From: Marivita sp. XM-24bin2
GTDB lineage: Bacteria; Pseudomonadota; Alphaproteobacteria; Rhodobacterales; Rhodobacteraceae
Direction: 5' to 3'
Assembly: GCA_003149565.1 (NCBI GenBank)
Contig: QCWH01000028.1
Span: forward strand, 1 to 51,156
DNA length: 51,156 bases
The position numbers and the translations under genes were made by a program. Of the stretch, positions 23,993-32,986 are shown piece after piece. The notes beneath the pieces were generated by a model. That model searched no databases. It saw nothing but the letters and a program-made list of their open reading frames with translations, and was not told the DNA's origin. Position 1 is the first letter of the stretch; every line of letters begins with the position of its first letter.

Positions 23993-25414
23993 ATGAATAC
24001 GAGTAGTCCCTTCAAGGCCGTCCTGTTGGGCGCGGTTCTTGCTATTTCTCCGATCGCGCAAACAGCGTTTGCTGAAACTCTGCGTGTCATTCGGACCAAT
24101 ACTGAATCGAAACTGAACGTTCCGATGAACCGAGCGGTTGTGGTTGAAAGCGAGGTTCCCTTCGCGGAATTGAGCATCGCAAACCCCTCGATTGCGGACA
24201 TTTCGTCCCTGTCGGACAGAAGCATCTACGTGCTGGGTAAAACGCCCGGCACGACTACATTGACGATCCTCGACGGCAACGGGCAGTTGATCACGAATGT
24301 CGACGTCCGGGTCGCGCCAGATCTGACCGAGTTCAAGGAGCGTCTGCGTCAGATCCTCCCGAACGAAAAAATCGAAGTTCGCACTGCGAATGACGGCATT
24401 GTTCTATCGGGCACCGTTTCCAGCACGATACGCATGCAGCGGGCGCTTGATCTGGCAACACGCTACGCACCAGAGAGGGTCTCAAATCTGATGACCGTTG
24501 GCGGCGTCCAACAGGTTATGCTCAAGGTTCGCTTTGCTGAAATGCAGCGCTCTGTCTCAAAATCGTTGCAAGCCTCCTTGGCAACTGGCGGCTCCGTGCT
24601 GGACGGCGACCTTGGATTGGAACTGGGAACAGGCAACGCAGCACCGACCGCTGGCGTTGACTCGGTTGCTGACAAACTTGGGCCGGGCGCGGGATCGCAA
24701 GGGGCGATCCTCTTTGGTTTTAACGCTGGCGGTCTTGAAGTCGGCATCCTGCTCGAAGCGCTTGAAGCCAAAGGTGTCGTACGCACGCTTGCGGAACCCA
24801 ATCTGACCTCATTGTCCGGACAGGAAGCCACTTTCCTTGCAGGTGGTGAGTATCCCGTACCGGTCGCTCAGGAAGACGGCGCCATTTCGGTGGAATTCAA
24901 GCCATTCGGCGTCGAGCTCAACTTCATCCCCCGTGTTTTGGATGAAGACCTGATCAACCTCGAACTTGAAGCGGCGGTTTCGTCGATCGACCCAAGCAGC
25001 GGCATCGACATCGGTTCGATCCGGATCGACGGCTTTACGCGTCGCGAAACCACAACGACAGTTGAATTGCGCGACGGTGAAAGCTTTGCCATTGCAGGTC
25101 TGCTTCAGGACGATTTCCGTGACCTGAACAGCCAGGTTCCGTGGTTGGGCGATATACCGGTTCTTGGAGCGCTGTTCAGAAGCGCTGAGTACCAGCGCGA
25201 ACAGTCTGAGTTGGTCATCATCATCACGCCGCATCTCGTGACCCCCACCCGGGGCGAAGCGTTGGCCTTGCCGACCGATCGTGTCCGTCCGCCCAGCGAG
25301 AAAGACCTGTTTCTCTTTGGCCGCGTTGCAAACGACTCGCGCACTCTCCGGGGTGCAGCAGGCGAGGTGGCAAAGCAGGATTTCAGCGGCTCTTATGGTT
25401 ATGTGATGGATTAA
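23993..25414 (+). CDS. cpaC: Tad pilus secretin CpaC/RcpA
   Basis: 473-residue outer-membrane secretin through which the pilus leaves the cell. Signal peptide ends near AFAETL (25-30). The N-terminal half has the BON/N-domain-like segments with NPSIADISSLSDRSIYVLGK and GTTTLTILD, and the C-terminal half is the secretin core with VGGVQQVMLKVRFAEMQR, LSGQEATFLAGGEYPVPV, VELNFIPRVL, and the closing LGDIPVLGALFRS. The start at 23993 follows AAGGCAGG and gives the cleavable leader; a longer in-frame start at 23906 would bury it. The next gene starts 5 bases after the stop. Confidence 0.93.
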   Translation: MNTSSPFKAVLLGAVLAISPIAQTAFAETLRVIRTNTESKLNVPMNRAVVVESEVPFAELSIANPSIADISSLSDRSIYVLGKTPGTTTLTILDGNGQLITNVDVRVAPDLTEFKERLRQILPNEKIEVRTANDGIVLSGTVSSTIRMQRALDLATRYAPERVSNLMTVGGVQQVMLKVRFAEMQRSVSKSLQASLATGGSVLDGDLGLELGTGNAAPTAGVDSVADKLGPGAGSQGAILFGFNAGGLEVGILLEALEAKGVVRTLAEPNLTSLSGQEATFLAGGEYPVPVAQEDGAISVEFKPFGVELNFIPRVLDEDLINLELEAAVSSIDPSSGIDIGSIRIDGFTRRETTTTVELRDGESFAIAGLLQDDFRDLNSQVPWLGDIPVLGALFRSAEYQREQSELVIIITPHLVTPTRGEALALPTDRVRPPSEKDLFLFGRVANDSRTLRGAAGEVAKQDFSGSYGYVMD

Positions 25415-25418
25415 GGCG

Positions 25419-26093
25419 ATGGCAGTTCAAAAAAATCTACGCATTCCGATGGTCCTGACGGGGCTGGCGTTCTTGGCTGCCTGCGCAAGCAGCGATCCGG
25501 TCTACAGCGCGTTCAACCGTGAGGCTGGCGCGCTTCTAGACACCGGCAATTTTGGCAACGCGACCATGAACAACGTTCAGATCATGAATGGCGAAAAACG
25601 CTACACTTACGATCTGTCGCAACGGTTTGCGAGCGAAGTCATGACGACCGTCAACTTTGCATTCAACAGCTCTGTTCTGGACAGCGGTGCCCGCGACACC
25701 TTGCGCGAGCAAGCGAATTGGATACGGCAATTCCCCGAAGTGCGATTCCGCGTCTACGGCCATACGGATGCAGTGGGCAGCGAAGCTTACAACAAGCGGC
25801 TCGGCCTCAATCGCGCCCATGCAGTTGTAAATTTCCTCGCCTCGCAGGGGATCAGCAAGTCACGGCTTGAGGCGGTTGTGTCCTTCGGAGAGACCCAACC
25901 CCTGATCGTTACGGAGGGCCGCGAGCGCCGAAATCGTCGGACGGTGACTGAGGTTTCAGGATTTGTCAGTTCACATCCCTCGGTGCTCGAAGGCAGATAT
26001 GCCGAAATCATTTATCGCGAGTATGTCAACAGCGCTGTTCCCGCGACGGCTCTGACTGGCATCAAGGGAAGTGACTTCCAAGCATCACAATAA
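25419..26093 (+). CDS. OmpA-family lipoprotein of the tad locus
   Basis: 224-residue lipoprotein with a signal peptide and lipobox LAAC (Cys22), then a linker and a C-terminal OmpA-type peptidoglycan-binding domain: VNFAFNSSVLDSGARDTL, VRFRVYGHTDAVGS, NKRLGLNRAHAVVNFL and the closing RERRNRRT, where the Asp and Arg of the TD-LS-RA-like pattern (HTDAVG and RAHAV) are kept. It occupies the place where many tad loci have cpaD, directly after the secretin. It probably anchors the secretin to the wall, which is inference from domain and position. Confidence 0.88.
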   Translation: MAVQKNLRIPMVLTGLAFLAACASSDPVYSAFNREAGALLDTGNFGNATMNNVQIMNGEKRYTYDLSQRFASEVMTTVNFAFNSSVLDSGARDTLREQANWIRQFPEVRFRVYGHTDAVGSEAYNKRLGLNRAHAVVNFLASQGISKSRLEAVVSFGETQPLIVTEGRERRNRRTVTEVSGFVSSHPSVLEGRYAEIIYREYVNSAVPATALTGIKGSDFQASQ

Positions 26094-26158
26094 TGGCAAG
26101 GCCCGGGCACGGGCCACGCCATCGGCCTGAAATACCGTACAATTTCGGTATTTCGGCC
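26093..26158 (+). other. Tandem hairpins between the OmpA-like gene and cpaE
   Basis: First hairpin: ATGGC-AA-GGCCC (26093-26104) pairs with GGGCC-AC-GCCAT (26111-26122). Second: GGCC-T-GAAATACCG (26124-26137) pairs with CGGTATTTCGGCC (26146-26158). No U-run follows either, so they may stabilise the upstream mRNA end or attenuate into cpaE rather than end transcription. The remaining bases to 26287 show nothing else clear. Confidence 0.5.
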
Positions 26159-26287
26159 CCAATGTCGCCAAGTTTTCCACCGACTTTCTAACTCTAGCAG
26201 TCCTTCCCGACCGACTCGGGATTGGCGCGCTGGATGTGTGCTGCACGCCACTGACAGGCGCCGCGAAGTTAGAGGAAACGAGGCAAA

Positions 26288-27526
26288 ATGACGAGTATCC
26301 TTCCAAGCACCCCGCAACCGGCGCCGCTTGTCGCGTGCACGATCAGCCGGGATGTTCAGGAATTCGACCTTCTGATCGAAGACATGGAAGCCGTGTTGGG
26401 TGAAGCCTGGGGTGATCTTGGGTTCACAGAAGCCATGCATTTCTTCACGCAGGAAGAAGGCGAAACGCTTGAATTTGTGGCCCTGGCAATCGACGAGCAA
26501 GACGAAGGCAATGTCGACCAGCTTTCTGCAGTTATCGCCGCCGCAAAGGCCCGCAACATCAAGGTGGTTCTGATTGCACATGATGTAACGCCTTCAGCGT
26601 TGCACCATCTTCTGCGCCAAGGTGCGGACGAATTTGTCCCCTACCCTCTTCCCGAGGGCGAGCTTGCAGCCGCCATCGAACGGATGCGCGCCCCGGAAAT
26701 GCCAACGGTCGCTGCGCGCGAAAGATCGGATGTGACTTTGTCCAGCGACGGGGATGGTGTGATCATTGCCGTGCAAGGTATGGCAGGCGGCTGCGGCGCA
26801 AGCACCTTTGCCACCAATCTTGCTTGGGAACTCGCCACCGTCACAAAGGACAAACCTCCGCGCGTCTGCATCATTGACCTTGGCCTGCAATTTGGTGCCG
26901 TATCCACGTATCTAGATGTCCAACGGCGCGAAGCCGTGCTGGAACTGCTGTCTGACATTGAGTCGATGGATGACGACACTTTTGGCCAGGCGATTGTGAC
27001 ATACGAAGAAAAGCTGCATGTTTTCACCTCGCCAGCTGATCTTCCGCCTCTTGATATCGTCGGTCAGACCGAGGTGCAGGCCCTGCTCGATATGGCCGCG
27101 CGTCACTTCGATTTTGTCGTGGTCGATATGCCACCAAGCCTGGTTCAGTGGTCAGAGACCGTTCTCTGCGCCGCACAGGTGTATTTCGCCATCATCGAAC
27201 TCGATATGCGCTCGGCGCAGAATACCTATCGGCTCAAGCGCGCGCTGCAGGCAGAGGATCTGCCCTTCGACAAAATTCGCTTTGTTCTGAACCGGGCGCC
27301 GAAATTCACAGATCTTCAAGGCAAAAGCCGCCTGAAACGGATGCAGGAAAGCCTTGATATCTCTGTCGACCTGCACTTTCCGGACGGTGGTAAAGCCGTG
27401 GCGGAATCCGGTGACCACGGTCAGCCCCTCGCCTTGCAGCAACCCAAGAATGCGCTGCGCAAGGAAATCGCCAAGCTGGCGCAGTCGCTTTACGAAGTAG
27501 GCCGCGCAGATGCTGAAGCTGCCTAA
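26288..27526 (+). CDS. cpaE: Tad pilus localisation ATPase CpaE/TadZ
   Basis: 412-residue MinD/ParA-like protein that places the Tad machine in the cell. An N-terminal receiver-like domain (about 15-130) is followed by the ATPase domain starting GVIIAVQGMAGGCGASTFAT. The P-loop reads GMAGGCGAS, so the lysine residues of the usual KGGxGKT are absent, as is typical of TadZ/CpaE proteins. Other MinD-like parts remain: VCIIDLGLQFGAVSTYLD, FDFVVVDMPPSLVQW, and VLNRAPKF. It precedes cpaF by 11 bases, with AAGGAG between them. Confidence 0.9.
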   Translation: MTSILPSTPQPAPLVACTISRDVQEFDLLIEDMEAVLGEAWGDLGFTEAMHFFTQEEGETLEFVALAIDEQDEGNVDQLSAVIAAAKARNIKVVLIAHDVTPSALHHLLRQGADEFVPYPLPEGELAAAIERMRAPEMPTVAARERSDVTLSSDGDGVIIAVQGMAGGCGASTFATNLAWELATVTKDKPPRVCIIDLGLQFGAVSTYLDVQRREAVLELLSDIESMDDDTFGQAIVTYEEKLHVFTSPADLPPLDIVGQTEVQALLDMAARHFDFVVVDMPPSLVQWSETVLCAAQVYFAIIELDMRSAQNTYRLKRALQAEDLPFDKIRFVLNRAPKFTDLQGKSRLKRMQESLDISVDLHFPDGGKAVAESGDHGQPLALQQPKNALRKEIAKLAQSLYEVGRADAEAA

Positions 27527-27537
27527 GGAGAACACGG

Positions 27538-28980
27538 ATGTTTTCGCGTTACAAAAAGTCAGCTGTTGAAATTGCGCCCCCGGCCAACAAGCCGGAGCCC
27601 AAAGTCGAAACGCCGGCAAATTCGCCCAATGCCACAAAATCATTGCGTAAAGTGCCGCCGAAGAAAGCCGCGACTGCGGAGATGGCGGACAAGGACAAGA
27701 AGCGCAAAGAACGGCTGAGCGATATCAAGCTCGAATTGCACCGCGCGCTTCTGGACAACCTCAACCTGGCCGCTTTGGATCAGGCGACCGAGGCGCAGTT
27801 GAAAGAAGAAATCAGCGCGATCACCACGGAGAGCCTCCAAGAAAAGGGGATGGTCCTTAACCGCGAAGAGCGGCAGGCGCTGAACCAGGAACTTTACGAT
27901 GAGGTGAAGGGACTTGGGCCCCTTGAAACGCTTCTCAAGGACGAGACCGTCAGCGATATTCTCGTCAACGGTCCACACCAGATTTTCGTCGAACGCAGCG
28001 GTAAACTGCAACTGAGTGATGTGACCTTCAAAGACGAAAAGCACCTGATGCGGATCATCGACAAGATCGTGTCCGCCGTGGGTCGCCGGGTCGATGAATC
28101 GAACCCTTACGTGGACGCCCGTTTGCAGGACGGATCGCGTTTCAACGCAATGGTGCCGCCAATTGCGGTGGATGGCAGCCTTGTCTCCATTCGTAAGTTC
28201 AAGACCGACAAACTGAGCATCGACGATCTGGTGGCCTTTGGTGCCTTCACCGAGGAAATGGCCGTCTACCTGCAGGCAGCTGTGGCGACGCGTCTGAACA
28301 TCATCGTGTCGGGCGGTACGGGTTCCGGTAAGACGACCACGCTTAACGCACTGTCGTCCTTCATCGACGACAGCGAACGGATCCTGACCATCGAGGATAC
28401 GGCGGAACTTCAACTCCAGCAGACCCATGTGGGCCGGATGGAAAGCCGTCCACCAAACGTTGAAGGCAAAGGTGCGGTCACACCGCGCGACTGTCTTAAA
28501 AACGCCCTTCGTATGCGTCCTGACCGGATCATCGTGGGGGAAACGCGTGGCGAGGAAGTGATCGACATGTTGCAGGCCATGAACACGGGCCACGACGGGT
28601 CGATGACCACAATCCACGCCAACTCTGCCCGCGACGGTGTGAGCCGTCTGGAAAACATGATCGCGATGGCCGGGATCGAGATGCCGCTGAAAGCGATGCG
28701 CTCGCAGATCTCATCGGCTGTGAACCTGATCGTGCAGGCCTCGCGTCTGCAGGACGGCTCGCGCCGCATGACCTCGATCACCGAGATCACCGGGATGGAA
28801 GGCGAAGTGATCTCCATGCAGGAGATCTTCCGCTTCCAGCGCGTCGGCCTGACGCCGGAGAACAAGATCATCGGTCATTTCACCGCGACCGGTGTGCGGT
28901 CCAACTATGCCGAACGCTTCAAGATGTGGGGCTACGACCTGCCCCCGTCGATCTATGAACCCTTCAACGGGAACCACTGA
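27538..28980 (+). CDS. cpaF: Tad pilus ATPase CpaF/TadA
   Basis: 480-residue secretion ATPase that powers pilus assembly and possibly retraction. A basic, lysine-rich N-terminal region (about 1-60) leads into the GSPII E-type core with [39 protein letters not shown], Walker [14 protein letters not shown] (258-270), the Asp box [12 protein letters not shown], Walker [18 protein letters not shown] and the His box [18 protein letters not shown]. It is 3 bases before tadB. Length and motifs match the family. Confidence 0.97.
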   Translation: MFSRYKKSAVEIAPPANKPEPKVETPANSPNATKSLRKVPPKKAATAEMADKDKKRKERLSDIKLELHRALLDNLNLAALDQATEAQLKEEISAITTESLQEKGMVLNREERQALNQELYDEVKGLGPLETLLKDETVSDILVNGPHQIFVERSGKLQLSDVTFKDEKHLMRIIDKIVSAVGRRVDESNPYVDARLQDGSRFNAMVPPIAVDGSLVSIRKFKTDKLSIDDLVAFGAFTEEMAVYLQAAVATRLNIIVSGGTGSGKTTTLNALSSFIDDSERILTIEDTAELQLQQTHVGRMESRPPNVEGKGAVTPRDCLKNALRMRPDRIIVGETRGEEVIDMLQAMNTGHDGSMTTIHANSARDGVSRLENMIAMAGIEMPLKAMRSQISSAVNLIVQASRLQDGSRRMTSITEITGMEGEVISMQEIFRFQRVGLTPENKIIGHFTATGVRSNYAERFKMWGYDLPPSIYEPFNGNH

Positions 28981-28982
28981 CT

Positions 28983-29951
28983 ATGACACTCAGCGCAGAA
29001 CCAATCGTCTACGGGCTTATTTTTATTGCCGTTCTGGTGCTCGTCGAAGGCGTCTATCTGGTCGCATTCGGTAAATCGATCAGCCTGAATAAACGTGTAA
29101 ACCGACGCCTTGAGATGCTCGACAAAGGCTCGAAGCGTGATGAGGTTCTTGCCAAACTCCGCAAGGAGATGGACCAGCACATGACCTCTCGTGGTCTGCC
29201 GCTCTATTCCATCCTGGCAGACCGGGCGCAAAAGGCCGCGATTGCCTTTACACCACAACAGCTGATCATGGTGATGATCGGCGTCAGCATTGTGGCTTTC
29301 GTCGGCTTGACGGTTGGAACCGAAGCCGAGTTGCCGGTACGTGCCGTCATGGGGTTGGCTATGGGCGTTGGCGGTGTGTTTTTCTGGATCAACAGCAAAG
29401 CCAAGAAACGCATCAGCATGATCGAAGAGCAATTGCCCGATGCGGTCGAATTGATGGTGCGATCCCTGCGCGTCGGCCATCCGTTTTCCTCGGCGATTTC
29501 CATTGTGTCCAAGGAAATCAAAGACCCGCTCGCCACCGAATTCGGACTGATCGCGGACGAGTCCAGCTATGGTCGTGACATCGGTGATGCTCTCAAGAGC
29601 ATGGCCGAGCGCCTCGACATGCAGGATTTGCGCTTTCTCGCCGTTGCCGTTTCCATCCAGCAGCAGTCAGGTGGCAACTTGGCTGAGATCCTCGAAGGCC
29701 TGGCCAAGGTGATCCGCGCCCGTTTCCGCCTGTTCCGCCGGGTGAAAGCCATCACTGCCGAGGCCCAGTGGTCAGGCAAGTTCCTGTCGGGTTTCCCAGT
29801 TGGCGCATTGATCGTCATCCAGTTGACCGATCCGAACTACTACGACGAGGTGATCGACCATCCGTGGTTCATCCCGGCATGTTTCATCGTTGGGGCGTTC
29901 CTCGTTCTCAATCTGATCGTGATGCGCGCTCTCGTGAATATCAAAGTCTGA
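28983..29951 (+). CDS. tadB: Tad pilus inner-membrane protein TadB
   Basis: 322-residue type II secretion F-domain membrane protein forming part of the pilus platform. It has an N-terminal helix (about 8-27), a cytosolic portion, helices near 92-135, and the T2SSF stretch with LPDAVELMVRSLRVGHPFSSAI, DLRFLAVAVSIQQQSGGNLAEI and RVKAITAEAQWSGKFL, then two C-terminal helices. It sits between cpaF and tadC, 3 and 10 bases away, so it is translated from the same message. Confidence 0.94.
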   Translation: MTLSAEPIVYGLIFIAVLVLVEGVYLVAFGKSISLNKRVNRRLEMLDKGSKRDEVLAKLRKEMDQHMTSRGLPLYSILADRAQKAAIAFTPQQLIMVMIGVSIVAFVGLTVGTEAELPVRAVMGLAMGVGGVFFWINSKAKKRISMIEEQLPDAVELMVRSLRVGHPFSSAISIVSKEIKDPLATEFGLIADESSYGRDIGDALKSMAERLDMQDLRFLAVAVSIQQQSGGNLAEILEGLAKVIRARFRLFRRVKAITAEAQWSGKFLSGFPVGALIVIQLTDPNYYDEVIDHPWFIPACFIVGAFLVLNLIVMRALVNIKV

Positions 29952-29961
29952 GGTCCGGACC

Positions 29962-30945
29962 ATGCAAGCCTTCAACCAATTCGCCTATAATTTGCTGGGA
30001 CCGGCCGGCCCGATGATTCTCATCGCGGGCCTCGGTGTGCTGTTGCTGATCCTCGCGATCCCAATGTTCTTCTTGTCACGCTCCAACCCGATGGACCGTC
30101 TCGACATGTCGTCCGGGCGCCACAAGGTTGACGCAGAAACCCGCGCCGTGCTGCGGGAAAAGCAAAAAAATCAGAAACTCAACAAATACGCGCAGTTTCT
30201 GGAACCGCAGGATGCGAAGGAACTCTCCGACGTCCGGCTGAAGCTGCTGCAGGCCGGGTATCGGACCAAGGACGCCGTACAAATCTATTACTTTGCTCAA
30301 TTTGCCTTGGGCCTTGGCGGATTGCTGATCGGTCTCGCCTATTTTTTCCTGATCCTTGATCCGTCGACTGCATCGACCCAACAGACGGTGATGTACACAT
30401 TGGGGCCCGGAGCGGCAGGATACATGTTCCCCAAGTATTGGATCACCAGTCGTGTCCAGAAGCGTCAGGAAGAAATCGAAGGCGGTTTCCCAGACAGTCT
30501 CGACATGATGCTGGTCTGCGTCGAAGCTGGTCAATCGATGGATCAGGCCATTGTCCGCGTGAGCAATGAGTTGCGTGCGTCCTACCCCAGTCTCGCGGAT
30601 GAATTCGAACTGGTGAGCTACGAGATGAAGGCTGGTAAAGACAAATCCGCTGTGCTCAACGATATGGGAGAACGCTGCGGTGTTCAGGACGTGATGTCTT
30701 TTGTCACGGTTTTGAACCAGAGCCAAAGCTTCGGCACCCCGATCTCGGATGCCCTTCGGGTCTATGCGGCAGAAATGCGCGACAAGCGCGTGATGCGCGC
30801 CGAGGAAAAAGCAAACAAGTTGCCAACGAAAATGACTTTGACCACAATGATGCTTACGGTGCCGCCGCTGTTGATCATCCTAGTGGGTCCTTCGGTTGTT
30901 GGCATTTCGGATCTCGGAAGCATCGGGAGCACGATGGGGCAATGA
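29962..30945 (+). CDS. tadC: Tad pilus inner-membrane protein TadC
   Basis: 327-residue T2SSF-domain partner of TadB. N-terminal helix at about 16-36, then hydrophobic helices near 109-150, and the F-domain with FPDSLDMMLVCVEAGQSMDQ and DVMSFVTVLNQSQSFGTPISDALRVY, ending in the paired KLPTKMTLTTMMLTVPPLLI helix. Its stop overlaps the ATG of the next gene (ATGA), indicating coupling to the first TPR lipoprotein. Confidence 0.94.
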   Translation: MQAFNQFAYNLLGPAGPMILIAGLGVLLLILAIPMFFLSRSNPMDRLDMSSGRHKVDAETRAVLREKQKNQKLNKYAQFLEPQDAKELSDVRLKLLQAGYRTKDAVQIYYFAQFALGLGGLLIGLAYFFLILDPSTASTQQTVMYTLGPGAAGYMFPKYWITSRVQKRQEEIEGGFPDSLDMMLVCVEAGQSMDQAIVRVSNELRASYPSLADEFELVSYEMKAGKDKSAVLNDMGERCGVQDVMSFVTVLNQSQSFGTPISDALRVYAAEMRDKRVMRAEEKANKLPTKMTLTTMMLTVPPLLIILVGPSVVGISDLGSIGSTMGQ

Positions 30946-31502
30946 CTCTAGGCCGTTTCTGGCCCGCCTTCTTTCTGATCGGACTGGCCGCCTGTTCACC
31001 GGGCGGCTTTTCCACGTCTGACGACGCTGTCTTTGCACCAAGCGTCGACCCACGAGGCGCGGCCGTAGATCAACTCACCGTAGGCCATCGCCTCATGGCA
31101 GCAGGAGAGTTCGAGCTGGCCCTAAGCTCCTTCAGCCTCGCCGCTGCGGAACAAGGACTGACGCCGGAAGTGTTGCTGTCTCTTGGGTCGGCCAACCTCG
31201 CGCTTGGTCGTCTCAATCAGGCGGAGGGGCTCTTGAGGCGTGCCACCAAAGACGATCCCGACACACCGGACGCGTGGAATAATCTGGGCGTGGTGCTGAT
31301 CGAAAAAGGCGAAGCTGCAGAAGCCGCACAGGTCTTTCGCAGAGCCTTTGCGCTCGACAATGGCCAAAGTGTTGCAATTCGCGACAATCTTCGCTTGGCT
31401 CTCGCAAAAATGGATAATTCGCAGTATGATGGCGAAATAGAACAAGAATACAAACTCGTGCGGCGCGGTAGCAGTGACTTTCTTATCCGGCCGACACAGT
31501 AA
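30942..31502 (+). CDS. TPR lipoprotein TadD-like (first copy)
   Basis: 186-residue lipoprotein: signal peptide with lipobox LAAC (Cys18), then tetratricopeptide repeats (about 55-150; AAGEFELALSSFSLAAAEQG, TPEVLLSLGSANLALGRLNQ, TPDAWNNLGVVLIEKGEAAE). TadD acts as a pilotin-like factor for the secretin in tad systems. It overlaps tadC and is followed 27 bases later by a second TPR lipoprotein, so this locus carries two TadD-like genes. Confidence 0.85.
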   Translation: MTLGRFWPAFFLIGLAACSPGGFSTSDDAVFAPSVDPRGAAVDQLTVGHRLMAAGEFELALSSFSLAAAEQGLTPEVLLSLGSANLALGRLNQAEGLLRRATKDDPDTPDAWNNLGVVLIEKGEAAEAAQVFRRAFALDNGQSVAIRDNLRLALAKMDNSQYDGEIEQEYKLVRRGSSDFLIRPTQ

Positions 31503-31529
31503 TGAGGCAGAGCAGTAAAGGACGCAAAA

Positions 31530-32390
31530 ATGCGCCATCCCTTTATCCTGACCCTGTGTGTGACAGGGGCTTTTGCACTTTCCGGGTGCGAGCGAGGCAT
31601 TGATACCGAGGCAGTCGACCGAGAGTTTCAAGGCGTCAATGTCATCGATGGCACGAACCTCAATGAAGTGATGCTATCGGTTTCAGACCCCAACGAAGCG
31701 GTTGCCTATTTCCAACGTGCCAGTGCGTCGGAACCTGAGCGGATTGATCTCACGCGGGGCCTTGCTCTTTCGTTGATCCGCGCAAAACGCCACACAGAAG
31801 GCGTCGCCGCATGGGCCCGGGTGGTCGAGAATGAAGAGGCGACGAACACGGACCGCGTTGAACTGGCGGACGCGCTGATCCGCAACAACGAATGGGAGCG
31901 CGCCGAAACCGTTCTGAATTCCATTCCGCCCACCCATGAGACGTATAAGCGCTACAGGCTTGAAGCGATGATTGCTGACAGCAAGAAGCAGTGGGATAAA
32001 GCCGACAGCTTTTACGAAACCGCGGTGGGCCTGACGACGACACCCGCATCGGTCATGAACAATTGGGGCTTTTCCAAGCTCACGCGCGGCGATTATTCTG
32101 GTGCCGAGCGGCTGTTCACCGAGGCGATCCGGAACGACCAGTCGCTCTTCACCGCCAAAAACAACCTGGTGCTGGCACGCGGCGCTCAGGGCAACTATGT
32201 CCTGCCTGTTGTTCCGATGACCCAGATCGAACGCGCCGAGTTGCTGCACACGATGGGTCTGACAGCGATAAAACGTGGCGATGTCGTCACAGGTAAAGGG
32301 CTCTTGCGCGAGTCCATCGATACGCACCCGCAGCATTTCGAAGCCGCCGCCCGCAGTCTGGAAGCGCTTGAATCCAGTGTCGTAAACTGA
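31530..32390 (+). CDS. TPR lipoprotein TadD-like (second copy)
   Basis: 286-residue lipoprotein with lipobox LSGC (Cys20) and several TPR-like helical pairs, including NEAVAYFQRASASEPERIDL, LALSLIRAKRHTEGVAAWAR, ASVMNNWGFSKLTRGDYSGA and LFTEAIRNDQSLFTAKNNL. It is longer than the first copy and better matches TadD proper. The prepilin peptidase gene begins 8 bases later. Which of the two is the functional pilotin cannot be told from sequence. Confidence 0.87.
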   Translation: MRHPFILTLCVTGAFALSGCERGIDTEAVDREFQGVNVIDGTNLNEVMLSVSDPNEAVAYFQRASASEPERIDLTRGLALSLIRAKRHTEGVAAWARVVENEEATNTDRVELADALIRNNEWERAETVLNSIPPTHETYKRYRLEAMIADSKKQWDKADSFYETAVGLTTTPASVMNNWGFSKLTRGDYSGAERLFTEAIRNDQSLFTAKNNLVLARGAQGNYVLPVVPMTQIERAELLHTMGLTAIKRGDVVTGKGLLRESIDTHPQHFEAAARSLEALESSVVN

Positions 32391-32398
32391 GCCGCGGT

Positions 32399-32890
32399 AT
32401 GGATATCTCGGCGTTTTCGGCTTTGGTGTTTTTGCCTTTTGTGCTTCCTTTGTGTGTCTACGTGACCTTCTCGGACATGCGCGACATGCGCATTCCGAAC
32501 CAAATCGTCGTGGCCTTGTTCGTGGTCTTCGCAGTGGTTGGGCTGTTCGCCCTCCCCTTCGAAGACTACCTCTGGCGCTATGTTCATCTAATTGTGGTTC
32601 TGGTTGCAGGAATCGCGTTGAACGCCGGCGGCGCGATGGGCGCAGGTGATGCGAAATTTGCCGCTGCTGCTGCGCCATTTATTCATGTCGGCGATCTGCG
32701 TCTGCTGATGGCGCTTTTTGCAGCAAATATTTTGGCAGCCTTTGTCGCGCACCGCATCGGCAAGCACACGGCATTGCGCAAGATTGCCCCACATTGGGAA
32801 AGCTGGACCAACCCGAAATTCCCAATGGGACTGACGCTTGGCGGCACACTCGCGATTTACCTGGGTCTTGGCGTCTGGTTCGGCCGGTAA
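32399..32890 (+). CDS. cpaA: Prepilin peptidase CpaA/TadV
   Basis: 163-residue membrane aspartic peptidase that trims Flp prepilins. It has about five hydrophobic segments and both catalytic aspartates: Asp26 in FSDMRDMRIPN and Asp84 in the GAGD motif (GAMGAGDAKF). Length matches the short TadV/CpaA class, which lacks the methyltransferase domain. It should cleave the first pilin after Gly14; whether it cuts the second pilin-like protein, which has Ala there, is a question. Confidence 0.92.
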   Translation: MDISAFSALVFLPFVLPLCVYVTFSDMRDMRIPNQIVVALFVVFAVVGLFALPFEDYLWRYVHLIVVLVAGIALNAGGAMGAGDAKFAAAAAPFIHVGDLRLLMALFAANILAAFVAHRIGKHTALRKIAPHWESWTNPKFPMGLTLGGTLAIYLGLGVWFGR

Positions 32891-32986
32891 ACTGCCAACA
32901 ACCTGTCCAGCCCTAGCCCTTCTGTTGCCACATTGGCCAAGCAGGTTGAGTCCAATTGATCTTGGCAATCCGATCCGGGGCTATCG

